Source: an uncultured Chloroflexota bacterium
GTDB taxonomy: Bacteria; Chloroflexota; Anaerolineae; Aggregatilineales; Phototrophicaceae
Assembly: GCA_937974245.1 (NCBI GenBank)
Contig: CALJKV010000105.1
Coordinates: 111,672 to 175,671, forward strand
DNA: 64,000 bases
Direction of reading: 5' to 3'
This document shows, one piece after another, positions 43,414 to 50,787 of this stretch. Position 1 is the stretch's first letter. Each line of letters opens with the position of its first letter. A program made the translations under genes and the position numbers. The notes below the pieces were generated by a model. It made no database searches. It had not been told where the DNA came from and saw only the letters and a list, made by a program, of their open reading frames with translations.

Positions 43414-44205
43414 ATGCGCCTGGCCTGGCTGACAGACATCCACCTGAATTTTCTTTCCCCGGTGCCAATGAACCGATTCTTCACGATGCTCAAGGAGAGT
43501 GAAGCCGATGCCTTCCTGATTACTGGTGATATTGGCGAAGCGCCACAGGTTTCTTTCTACCTCAAGCGGTTGGAAAACAAGCTGCAAAAACCGATCTACT
43601 TTGTATTGGGGAATCACGATTTTTACGGCGGCAGCATCGCTGGGGTGCGTGGCACGGTGGGTAAGCAGGCCGGTGAGTCGCGCTTACTCTCCTGGCTGAA
43701 TGAGGCTGGCGTCGTACGTCTTTCCGACACGCTTGGACTTATTGGTCATGATGGTTGGGCGGATGGCCGCTGCGGGGATTATGAACATTCGCCGGTGGAG
43801 ATGACCGATTACTACGTGATTGAGGATTTTGACCGGCTCGACAAAGCCCGCCGTCTGAAGAAACTCCACCTGTTGGGCGATGAAACCGCCGCACACCTGC
43901 GCCAGTGGCTGCCCAGGGCGCTGGCGGCTTACCCGCGCGTAATCTGCGCGATACATGTGCCACCCTTCCGAGAGGCCTGCTGGCATCAGGGACAGATTTC
44001 CAATGATGAGTTCCTGCCACATTTTTGCTGCCAGGCCGCTGGGGAAGCCCTGGTTGAGATCATGCAGCAGCACCCGGAGCACCAGCTTACCGTGTTATGC
44101 GGTCATACGCACGGAGAGGGTACAGCGCAGATTCTCCCCAATTTACAGGTATTTACCGGTGGCGCGGATTACGGCACACCGCATATCCAGCAGATTCTGG
44201 AATGA
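43414..44205 (+). CDS. Metallophosphoesterase
   Basis: A 263-residue calcineurin-like phosphoesterase with the typical metal-binding motifs: LTDIH at the N-terminus, ITGDIGE, LGNHDFYGG, AIHVPPF and CGHTHGEG. Two metals would bind at the top of a beta sandwich. Members cut phosphomono- or diesters, with substrates from nucleotides to proteins; this one cannot be narrowed. No signal peptide, so it acts in the cytosol. It starts 2 bases after the phosphatase gene and is likely co-translated with it. Confidence 0.92.
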   Translation: MRLAWLTDIHLNFLSPVPMNRFFTMLKESEADAFLITGDIGEAPQVSFYLKRLENKLQKPIYFVLGNHDFYGGSIAGVRGTVGKQAGESRLLSWLNEAGVVRLSDTLGLIGHDGWADGRCGDYEHSPVEMTDYYVIEDFDRLDKARRLKKLHLLGDETAAHLRQWLPRALAAYPRVICAIHVPPFREACWHQGQISNDEFLPHFCCQAAGEALVEIMQQHPEHQLTVLCGHTHGEGTAQILPNLQVFTGGADYGTPHIQQILE

Positions 44206-44231
44206 GGGGCGCAGGAGCGCGGGAAACCGTG

Positions 44232-44260
44232 CTGGACAAAGCATGAATCCATGTGATAGA
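44232..44260 (+). promoter_or_regulatory. rpsT promoter candidate
   Basis: CTGGAC at 44232-44237, a 17-base spacer and TAGAAT at 44255-44260, 50 bases before the rpsT start. Confidence 0.55.
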
Positions 44261-44310
44261 ATGCACGTCTATTCAGCACACCTAGCTAGTCAGTTTGGCC
44301 GGAGGTATTT

Positions 44311-44583
44311 GTGGCTAATCATAAATCTGCGCTTAAGCGTATTCGCCAGAACGAAAAGCGCCGCCTGCACAACCGTGTTTATCGCAACCGCGCCCGCACC
44401 CTGGTGAAGGCTGCCCGCACCGCGATTGGCGACGGCGAACTGGACGCGGCGAAAGCAGCAACCCGTACTGCCATCCGCGACCTGGATATGGCGGCCAGCC
44501 GGGGGACAATTCACCCACGCAATGCAGCTCGCCGTAAGAGTCGCTTGATGAAGCAGCTCGCCGCGCTGGAAGCCCAACAGTAG
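44311..44583 (+). CDS. rpsT: 30S ribosomal protein S20
   Basis: A 90-residue, very basic protein that matches S20: ANHKSALKRIRQNEKRRLHNR at the start, TLVKAARTAI and a last helix ending KSRLMKQLAALEAQQ. It binds the 5' and 3' minor domains of 16S rRNA in the small subunit. The start is GTG at 44311 with GGAGG at 44301-44305, a good spacing of 6 bases. It is transcribed alone from its own promoter and ended by the bidirectional hairpin at 44619-44640. Confidence 0.95.
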   Translation: MANHKSALKRIRQNEKRRLHNRVYRNRARTLVKAARTAIGDGELDAAKAATRTAIRDLDMAASRGTIHPRNAARRKSRLMKQLAALEAQQ

Positions 44584-44615
44584 ATTTTCCGAATCTGCTC
44601 CATAATTTAGAATGA

Positions 44616-44643
44616 AAAACCGGCTCTCAGGCCGGCTTTTTTG
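44616..44643. terminator. Bidirectional intrinsic terminator, rpsT and response regulator
   Basis: CCGGC-tctcag-GCCGG with AAAAA on the left and TTTTTT on the right. It gives a run of T after the stem on both strands and lies between convergent genes. Confidence 0.85.
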
Positions 44644-44662
44644 TATTTAGGTAACAGGTTGA

Positions 44663-45340
44663 CTATTTCACTGGCAGGCCATCAACAGGGATTTCCAGCC
44701 GGTAGCCGACACCGCGCACCGTTTTGAGGTAAACCGGCGTGCTGGGATTCTCCTCAATTGCTTCCCGAATCCAGCGGATATGAACATCCAACGTGCGGGT
44801 ATCCCCCAGATAATCGGTCTGCCACACCTTCTCCATAATAGTCTTGCGGTCAAGCGTCTGGCCGGGACAACGCAGAAAAATCTCGATTAGATTAGCCTGT
44901 TTGGGCGTAAGTTTGATCTCCTGGCCGTTCACCATGAGGATACGGCGCGTCAGGTTGACGCACAGCGGCCCATACGCAACCAGTTCATCATTGGTTACCT
45001 TGAGGAGTCGTTTGATCGCGCCTGTCAGTTTACGCGGCGTCACGGGGTCGAATAAGAGCAGATCGGCGGAACTGCGGGCCGTTTTTTCCGGGCCAGGATG
45101 CAGGTGCAATACCGGCACATCCTGTAATTTTTCCTGTAATGTTTTACAGAGTCGCTCACCAGGTGTACGCATTGAAACTGCATCCAGGACAACAACCTGC
45201 GGACGGTGTTCGGCGGCCAAAGCCACCCCGTTGATGCCACTGGTTGCAATGCGAAGTTCGTAGTGTTTTTCCAGGGTATTGGCGATAACTGCGCGGCTGG
45301 CTTGAATGCGCCCGATCAATAGTACATGGGTTGCCCCCAT
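44663..45340 (-). CDS. OmpR-type response regulator with atypical receiver
   Basis: A 225-residue regulator. The receiver-like part (1-120) has the phosphoacceptor-type Asp53 in VVVLDAVSM, but the acidic pair that holds the metal is missing: the first strand ends LLIGRIQAS. The Lys of the last strand is also not clear (LLLFDPVTPRKL). The C-terminal winged helix (about 125-220) has LTPKQANLIEIFLRCPG, DVHIRWIREAIE and YLKTVRGVGYRLE, the OmpR/PhoB recognition helix and wing. It probably binds DNA without normal phosphorylation. GGGGAGGT lies about 6 bases before the ATG. No kinase gene is next to it; the orphan kinase at 31964 could be a partner. Confidence 0.9.
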   Translation of the reverse strand: MGATHVLLIGRIQASRAVIANTLEKHYELRIATSGINGVALAAEHRPQVVVLDAVSMRTPGERLCKTLQEKLQDVPVLHLHPGPEKTARSSADLLLFDPVTPRKLTGAIKRLLKVTNDELVAYGPLCVNLTRRILMVNGQEIKLTPKQANLIEIFLRCPGQTLDRKTIMEKVWQTDYLGDTRTLDVHIRWIREAIEENPSTPVYLKTVRGVGYRLEIPVDGLPVK

Positions 45341-45593
45341 TCAGTACCTCCCCTGGGAACTAGGTGTCCGTCAAGACAGCGATGGCGAAAGTGTGCTTTC
45401 TGTGACTGAACACGCGTATAAGAAAAATGGATGATCGCCCGATCAATTGGTGTTTAACCAAAAACAAGGTGAACAGGGATTATAGCGATGTTTTGGAGTT
45501 GATGAAAGCCTTTTATTCGGCAGCCTGCCTAAACTGTGGCATAATTCTAACCGGAATTTAACGACGCTCCGCCCGATATTTTTTGAGGACGAC

Positions 45594-46760
45594 ATGAAGA
45601 CATTGGTGCAGCATTTTGCCCAGAACACCCATTGGAATTGGCTGCCAGCCGCTGCCTTAGCCACTATTGAGCAGGCAGTCGCCATCCAGCAGATACCCGC
45701 GCCGACATTTGAGGAAGGCGAACGGGCGGCCTATGTCGCGGCGCAGTTTCGCGCCCTGGGGCTATGCGATATTCACACCGACGCGGTGTATAATGTGTGG
45801 GGACGACTGCCTGGTAAACAGGACGACGTGCCGGGCATTCTCATTTCCGCACATACCGACACGGTGTTCGCGGCTGACACCGACCTTGCAATCCGCCGCG
45901 AAAAAGGTCTCATCTACGGGCCAGGCCTGGGGGATAACTGCATGGGTGTGGCCGGGCTGCTGGCGCTGGCGGGGGGTTTTCAGGCGCAGGGATGGACGCC
46001 AGACTGTGACCTGTGGTTCCTGGCAAACAGCCGCGAAGAGGGCCTGGGCGACCTGGGGGGAATGAAAGCCGCTTTCGCCGTGCTGCGAGACCATATCGCT
46101 TTGGTGATTAACCTCGAGGGCATGGCGTTCGGCCATGTCTACCGCGCCGGAATCGCCGTGCGCCGCCTGCATATCACGGCGAACACGGATGGCGGGCATA
46201 GCTGGCTGCACTTTGGCCGCCCCAGTGCGATTCACGGGATTGTCCGTCTGGGCGCAGCCATAGCGTCTATCCATCCAGCACACACGCCACGCACGACCTA
46301 TAATATCGGCATGATAGACGGCGGGCAGACGATTAACGCCATTGCGACCCATGCCAGCCTGTGGCTTGATTTACGCTCCGAAGCTCCGGGAGCGCTGGCG
46401 GCGCTGGAAAACGAGGTACGGGGCTATGTGCAAGGACTCTCCACACCCGACCTTCGATTGTCAGTGGAAGTAGTCGGGGATCGCCCGGCGGGCGCTATTG
46501 CTGACGATCACCCGCTGCTGCTAGGGGCGCTGGCCGCCCTGGAACAGGTAGGGGTGCATGGCACGCTGGAAATCGGCAGCACTGATGCCAATGTACCGCT
46601 GGCTGCTGGGTATCCGGCGGTGACGATTGGCATTACCCGGGGGGGCAACGCGCACCGGCTGGATGAATATATCGAAACCGAGCCTACCGCTACCGGTCTG
46701 CGCCAGCTCGTGCTGCTCACGTTGGCCGCCGCCGCACATCAGGTCGGACGGATGGTGTGA
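45594..46760 (+). CDS. M20 family zinc peptidase
   Basis: A 388-residue cytosolic metallopeptidase of the M20 family (peptidase T/CPG2-like). Zinc ligands and base: His in ISAHTDTVF, Asp in GPGLGDNCMG, the Glu pair in ANSREEGLGD, an acid in VINLEGMAF and His in GGNAHRLDEY. The lid domain for dimer formation runs from about 195 to 300. Such enzymes cleave small peptides, N-acyl or carbamoyl amino acids; substrate unknown. GAGG lies 5 bases before the ATG. It lies between the response regulator (divergent) and the GAF protein (same strand, 78 bases later). Confidence 0.92.
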   Translation: MKTLVQHFAQNTHWNWLPAAALATIEQAVAIQQIPAPTFEEGERAAYVAAQFRALGLCDIHTDAVYNVWGRLPGKQDDVPGILISAHTDTVFAADTDLAIRREKGLIYGPGLGDNCMGVAGLLALAGGFQAQGWTPDCDLWFLANSREEGLGDLGGMKAAFAVLRDHIALVINLEGMAFGHVYRAGIAVRRLHITANTDGGHSWLHFGRPSAIHGIVRLGAAIASIHPAHTPRTTYNIGMIDGGQTINAIATHASLWLDLRSEAPGALAALENEVRGYVQGLSTPDLRLSVEVVGDRPAGAIADDHPLLLGALAALEQVGVHGTLEIGSTDANVPLAAGYPAVTIGITRGGNAHRLDEYIETEPTATGLRQLVLLTLAAAAHQVGRMV

Positions 46761-46768
46761 GTATGGGC

Positions 46769-46798
46769 TTAAAACCTGCTGCCTGATTATGCTATGAT
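46769..46798 (+). promoter_or_regulatory. Promoter candidate before the GAF protein gene
   Basis: TTAAAA at 46769-46774, an 18-base spacer and TATGAT at 46793-46798, 40 bases before the start codon at 46839. Confidence 0.4.
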
Positions 46799-46838
46799 AG
46801 TCGGTATGTGAGATGATGGATCGAGAGGAAAGCCCACG

Positions 46839-47684
46839 ATGAATGCTGTGGATGTATTGGTTGCTGTCCGGCGCGAGCACGCCAGCCGGTACTATAAGAG
46901 CCTGTCAGCCCAGAAGAACTTTCGTGTTCAGATGGTTTCCGATACCGGGGATGCCCTGAATGCCCTGGCAGATCGTGACCAACATGTGGATGTTCTGGTG
47001 TTGGATAATGGGCTGGCTCACATCTTTGAGTTTGTCGCGGAACTGCGCCACAGTTACCCGCGCCTGCTGATTGTCCTGGTGGACGAGGACGCCGATTTCG
47101 GAATGCCCGGCCAGGCCGACGAGATCAGCACCGAACCGTTCAATAATAACGACCTGGTGCGGCGCATCAACCGGCTGATGTCTGACCGGCAACTGGAGAC
47201 ACTGCGGGCGGACAGTCTACCCGCCGTGCGCCAGTTCGCGAAACTGATTCGTAAGGCGTCTGGTGAAATTGGCAAACAGGAAGCCGCTGTCTCTGCCTGT
47301 AAAGACCTGGGCTATGACTATGTGGCCTTTTACCGCCGTGACGACAACAATAGCGGTCAGTTGGTGCTGAAGGCACAGGATGGCTCGAACGCGATCAAAG
47401 CCGTCGCTACCAAAACAGCAGACCCAGATGACCTGATGACCTGGGTCCAGCAGAACCGCCAGAGCCGCATCTCCAACCCACCGGATTCCCCAAATCACCC
47501 GCTGGTGGCGAAGGGACGGCTGGGGTGCGCCGCGTGCATCCCGGTGATTTTTGGCAGTAACAATTACGGGGTGCTGCTGGCCTGCCGTGAACAGCCTGGT
47601 TCGATCAGCCAGGAAAATGTGCTCATGCTTGAACTGGTGGCGGCGCAGCTTTCCGCCGCAATTTCTAAGGAGATTGTCGGGTAA
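46839..47684 (+). CDS. Receiver-like plus GAF-like domain protein
   Basis: A 281-residue soluble protein. Residues 1-115 look like a degenerate response-regulator receiver (VDVLVAVRREHAS, VDVLVLDNGLAHIFEF, STEPFNNNDLVRRINRL), with Asp in VLVLD but no acidic pair and no end Lys. Residues about 125-278 look like a GAF domain (EIGKQEAAVSACKDLGYDY, ACIPVIFGSNNYGVLLACRE, LELVAAQLSAAI), which senses small molecules or is used for dimerisation. No output domain is present, so it may act as a scaffold or ligand-dependent partner. It is reminiscent of the atypical receiver at 44663. AGAGGA lies about 10 bases before the ATG. Confidence 0.75.
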   Translation: MNAVDVLVAVRREHASRYYKSLSAQKNFRVQMVSDTGDALNALADRDQHVDVLVLDNGLAHIFEFVAELRHSYPRLLIVLVDEDADFGMPGQADEISTEPFNNNDLVRRINRLMSDRQLETLRADSLPAVRQFAKLIRKASGEIGKQEAAVSACKDLGYDYVAFYRRDDNNSGQLVLKAQDGSNAIKAVATKTADPDDLMTWVQQNRQSRISNPPDSPNHPLVAKGRLGCAACIPVIFGSNNYGVLLACREQPGSISQENVLMLELVAAQLSAAISKEIVG

Positions 47685-47808
47685 GCCGTTTGCACAGTGC
47701 TTTTCTACCCTGCAGTCGTAGGTATTTATGCACTACCTAACCATGGGGGTGGGAGCGAAAACCTGAAATTCGCGGTATTGTGATTTCATACCAGGCATAT
47801 AATCCACG

Positions 47809-47843
47809 TAAAACACCCCCCAAAGAACGATTGAGGGGTGCTG
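47809..47843 (-). terminator. Hairpin terminator of the PPC-domain gene
   Basis: On the minus strand AGCACCCC pairs with GGGGTG(TT) and TTTTAC follows. It lies between convergent genes at 47684 and 47899 and may serve the plus strand too. Confidence 0.5.
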
Positions 47844-47898
47844 ACTTTTCAGTGAAGCGCCGGGTATTCAACTGCCCGGCACATACTATACTGGGGCG

Positions 47899-48621
47899 TT
47901 ATTCTGCTGTGGTGACGGATAGGGCGTAATCGGCTGTCACCTCACTGAAATTGAAGTCAAAGAACCGTTCACGCACGGTGATGACATACAATGTGCCGGC
48001 CTCAAAGTAGCCCATCATGCCAACGCTGAAGGTCTCGCCGGAAAGCTGCGCCACCTGGCTCAGGTCGCCATCATCTTCGTTAATTGTGTTGATGATCACG
48101 TCCGGGTAAAATTCACCGTTGCTCCGGGCGTAGTTCAGGCTGAAGGCGGTATCGCTCATTACGATGTAATACTGCTTGCGACCTTCGCTGCTGATGGTAT
48201 TGCTGGCCGGGGAATCGGCTGTGACAGACTGCGGCAAGGTGACGGCCAATTCAAATTCACCCACACTTTCACCGTCCGCGCCGTTTTCACGGGTAACTGT
48301 CACAGTGTACGTACCGGAAGCCGGCAGGGTGGCTGCCGCCAGAGAACTGCCAAAACTGAATGCCTCGGTCGTATCCACCACCACCGCGCCGCTGGGATCA
48401 GTCAGAATGAGGATCGTATCATCCAGGTCGCCCAGTGCGTCCACCGGGTCGGCTTCGATTATCACGACTTCACCCTCTTTGCCCTCAAAGGTGTAAGTCA
48501 GTTCATAGACATCCGCAGTCAGTTCACCCACAACAACCTGGCCGGGCTCAATTGCGTCTTGGGCATAGACAACCGGCACAGCGAGCAACAGCAACAGCAC
48601 GACAAATAACAAGCGTTTCAT
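47899..48621 (-). CDS. Exported protein with PPC-type domains
   Basis: A 240-residue secreted protein. A signal peptide (LLFVVLLLLLAVPVVYA) is followed by two beta-sandwich domains; the first looks like a bacterial pre-peptidase C-terminal (PPC) domain: GQVVVGELTADVYELTYTF, then DTILILTDPSGAVVV and LPASGTYTVTVTREN. The second part (about 140-240) has AFSLNYARSNGEF and ends with ADYALSVTT. Such domains bind surfaces or partner proteins; no enzyme domain is attached here. ATG at 48621 has GAGGGA about 8 bases upstream. It stands alone, convergent with the GAF gene. Confidence 0.82.
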   Translation of the reverse strand: MKRLLFVVLLLLLAVPVVYAQDAIEPGQVVVGELTADVYELTYTFEGKEGEVVIIEADPVDALGDLDDTILILTDPSGAVVVDTTEAFSFGSSLAAATLPASGTYTVTVTRENGADGESVGEFELAVTLPQSVTADSPASNTISSEGRKQYYIVMSDTAFSLNYARSNGEFYPDVIINTINEDDGDLSQVAQLSGETFSVGMMGYFEAGTLYVITVRERFFDFNFSEVTADYALSVTTAE

Positions 48622-48758
48622 CAACATTCTCCCTCAATTATCCGAACATGGGTTGTAATATCACATCTACCAATGTAACAGTAAGAGAAAGATGGGGCAA
48701 GACATAAGCTATAAAAAACCATAAAAAAACAGGTTGTAAACTCTTCGAACCCCTAGGA

Positions 48759-48935
48759 TTATCCATCCAACACTGCCCGCAACCGCCGCGAGAGTGCCAG
48801 AGCGCCCACTCCCTGGGTAGCAATCCCCTGCTGAGGGGCGTGCTGCGCGTACAGCAGACGAATCACCTCCCCACCATAGTTTACCGGGAGGTCATCAAAA
48901 CGGGCAATCGGTAGGCTGAGAGCCGCTGCCAGTGC
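48759..48935 (-). pseudogene. In-frame 58-codon extension after the protease stop codon
   Basis: Directly after the TGA of the protease gene the same frame stays open for 58 sense codons up to TAA at 48759-48761. It reads ALAAALSLPIARFDDLP, then VNYGGEVIRLLYAQHAP and QGVGALALSRRLRAVLDG, which looks like a small helical protein domain with good codon use. No start with a spaced ribosome site begins it; a GTG near 48835 follows GGGGAG directly. It is best read as the end of a once longer protease, cut by a point change to TGA, or made by read-through. Confidence 0.6.
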
Positions 48936-50594
48936 TCACTGCTCCGCCGACATTTTGGTAGAAACCGTGCTGAGTGACAGTTTTTGCGTCATCTGCTGGA
49001 TGATTACGCCAGAGGGCAGCGGAGGCCAGGTAGAGGGCGGTGTAAAGGACTCCGGGTCGGGCAGCGGCGCCCGCAGCAACGCCTCCGCATCCACAATGCC
49101 GCCGCCATACTTCGCTTTTTCTTCATCCGTCCACGATTCCGGAACACGCCGCGTCTGTTCCAGCAGGCGCAGTAAGACCTCGTGCAGCGTCGCCCGACCC
49201 TGGTAACGCTGGCGCAATGTGTCTCGCCCGTGATACGCCAGCCACAAGGCGGCTACACCCGCCATATTGGGTGCGGAGAACGATGTGCCGCTGCCCGGCC
49301 AGAACTTCGGCTCCATGTTGTGGTCACCATCGAAGGTTGCCCGCCAGACCTGTTCCGCCGGGGCGGCAATGGTGACTTCCGGCCCATAAGCGGAATCCGA
49401 CCAGGGGCGATCCGCCGCGTTCGTCCCGGCGGCAGCGATGGTCTGCGGGTAGAGGGCTGGCGCGGCCACTACAGGGATTACATTCCCGGCAGATGCTACG
49501 ATGATGCAGTTCTGGCGGTTGACCGCGTCCTGCACAGCAGCTTCCAGCCAGGAGGTCGCCACGCCACCGGAAGTAACCAGGATAATGTCGGCCTCCTGCG
49601 ACGCCGCATAGTGAATCGCCCGCGCCAGGTTCACGCCGCTGGTGACGATGACCGTATCCGAGTAGCGGATCGGGATAAGTTTCGCGTCCGGCGCGACACC
49701 GCCCGGTGGAACATCAGCATCGGCTGAGGCTACCGCCTGGGGTGTAGCGGCTGACCGTAGACGCAGCACACTGCTGATCGCCTGCCACAGAGTCGTCAGC
49801 ACCCGCACGAGCGACACGAGCAGCCCGATTAACCCCGGCTGCGGGTCAGGCTTGGGAGTGGGTGGCGGGTTCTTCCCTGGAAACAGCGTGACGGCGACGC
49901 TGGCGGCGGATGTCCCATGCCCAGGATACAGCAGAAGGCCTTCGAGTTCCGCATTGAGCGGGTTGCGGGCATCACTCGAGCCAGTCAGGATATTTTTGGC
50001 ACGCGCCAGGTCGAGATCATCCTTGTCTACATCGGGATGCTCTGCCCACCCAGTATCCGGGTGGGCGATGACGATACCTTTGCCCTTTGTCGCGCCGCCA
50101 GGAGGTGGCGTCAGCGCCCAGGCACGATCCGCCCGGATATTCTTGAGCGACCAGTTGGGCGGCGGGGCGTTATCAGGGATGCCGTTCTGCTCCAGTTGAG
50201 GCGACACCGGCGGCGGGGCTTCCTGCGCCAGAAAGTACACCGAGTCCGGTACATCCGGGTCTACTGCTGCGAAGCCGCAGGTATCGCGCAGGGCATAGGC
50301 TATATCGAACATACCTGCCTGGTCGGGCGACGCCATTGCCAGCGTCAGCACCCAAAAATGATGCATCCCATAATCCGGGTTGGCGACCTCAAATAGCGGC
50401 TCAATCTGAATCGCCTGATCTGCCTCCAGGTTGAGCGCATTGGCGACAGCCTGCCGCGCCGCTTCGGGCGTCATCTCCGGCGGGAGTTCAACCACGAAAC
50501 GCGCCCCACCGCCGGAGGACTGTGCCACAGGCGCTGCCATTATCCCCTGGCGGACTTCATCCAGGACTTGCTGGTTGAGTGCCTCAAAAGCCAT
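48936..50594 (-). CDS. Cytoplasmic subtilisin-like (S8) serine protease
   Basis: A 552-residue subtilase. The catalytic triad is complete: Asp180 in HPDTGW, His226 in YPGHGTS and Ser438 in GTSFSAP, with the oxyanion Asn371 in ASAGN. Residues 1-160 form an N-terminal domain unlike a classical secreted propeptide, and no signal peptide is present, so it should act in the cytosol. Between His226 and the next core strand is an insert of about 90 residues with a Pro-rich part and an amphipathic or hydrophobic stretch (GLIGLLVSLVRVLTTLW). AGGAGA lies about 8 bases before the ATG at 50594. It is divergent from the STAND NTPase gene, 193 bases apart, which suggests a protease effector with an NTPase switch. 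Its frame continues 58 codons beyond the stop. Confidence 0.92.
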   Translation of the reverse strand: MAFEALNQQVLDEVRQGIMAAPVAQSSGGGARFVVELPPEMTPEAARQAVANALNLEADQAIQIEPLFEVANPDYGMHHFWVLTLAMASPDQAGMFDIAYALRDTCGFAAVDPDVPDSVYFLAQEAPPPVSPQLEQNGIPDNAPPPNWSLKNIRADRAWALTPPPGGATKGKGIVIAHPDTGWAEHPDVDKDDLDLARAKNILTGSSDARNPLNAELEGLLLYPGHGTSAASVAVTLFPGKNPPPTPKPDPQPGLIGLLVSLVRVLTTLWQAISSVLRLRSAATPQAVASADADVPPGGVAPDAKLIPIRYSDTVIVTSGVNLARAIHYAASQEADIILVTSGGVATSWLEAAVQDAVNRQNCIIVASAGNVIPVVAAPALYPQTIAAAGTNAADRPWSDSAYGPEVTIAAPAEQVWRATFDGDHNMEPKFWPGSGTSFSAPNMAGVAALWLAYHGRDTLRQRYQGRATLHEVLLRLLEQTRRVPESWTDEEKAKYGGGIVDAEALLRAPLPDPESFTPPSTWPPLPSGVIIQQMTQKLSLSTVSTKMSAEQ

Positions 50595-50733
50595 TGTGTT
50601 TCTCTCCTGCGCTGGACGGACAAAGGTGTTGCCACAGAGCCACACTCATTGTATTGCGGAAGGAATCACGCCACAAAGAAACCTGGAGACGGTGCGATTC
50701 TCCGCAAGATTAAGGGTTGGTGACGTTAGTACG

Positions 50734-50760
50734 CGGTACAATATACTTTGCAGTATACCG
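50734..50760. promoter_or_regulatory. Operator-like dyad in the divergent protease/STAND promoter
   Basis: CGGTAcaaTATACT, then ttgc, then AGTATACCG: ATACT-ttgc-AGTAT is a perfect inverted repeat, extended by outer CGGTA/TACCG. It contains -10-like hexamers on both strands (TACAAT and TATACT on plus, TATACT on minus), so a bound regulator could control both genes. Confidence 0.5.
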
Positions 50761-50787
50761 CTACCGCACAGCCGAGGCCGAATAAGC

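Noticed and set aside
50431..50787. N-terminal extension of the STAND protein
   Set aside because: These codons run antisense through the start of the protease and read as low-complexity sequence; the DUF4062 domain starts at GTG 50788.
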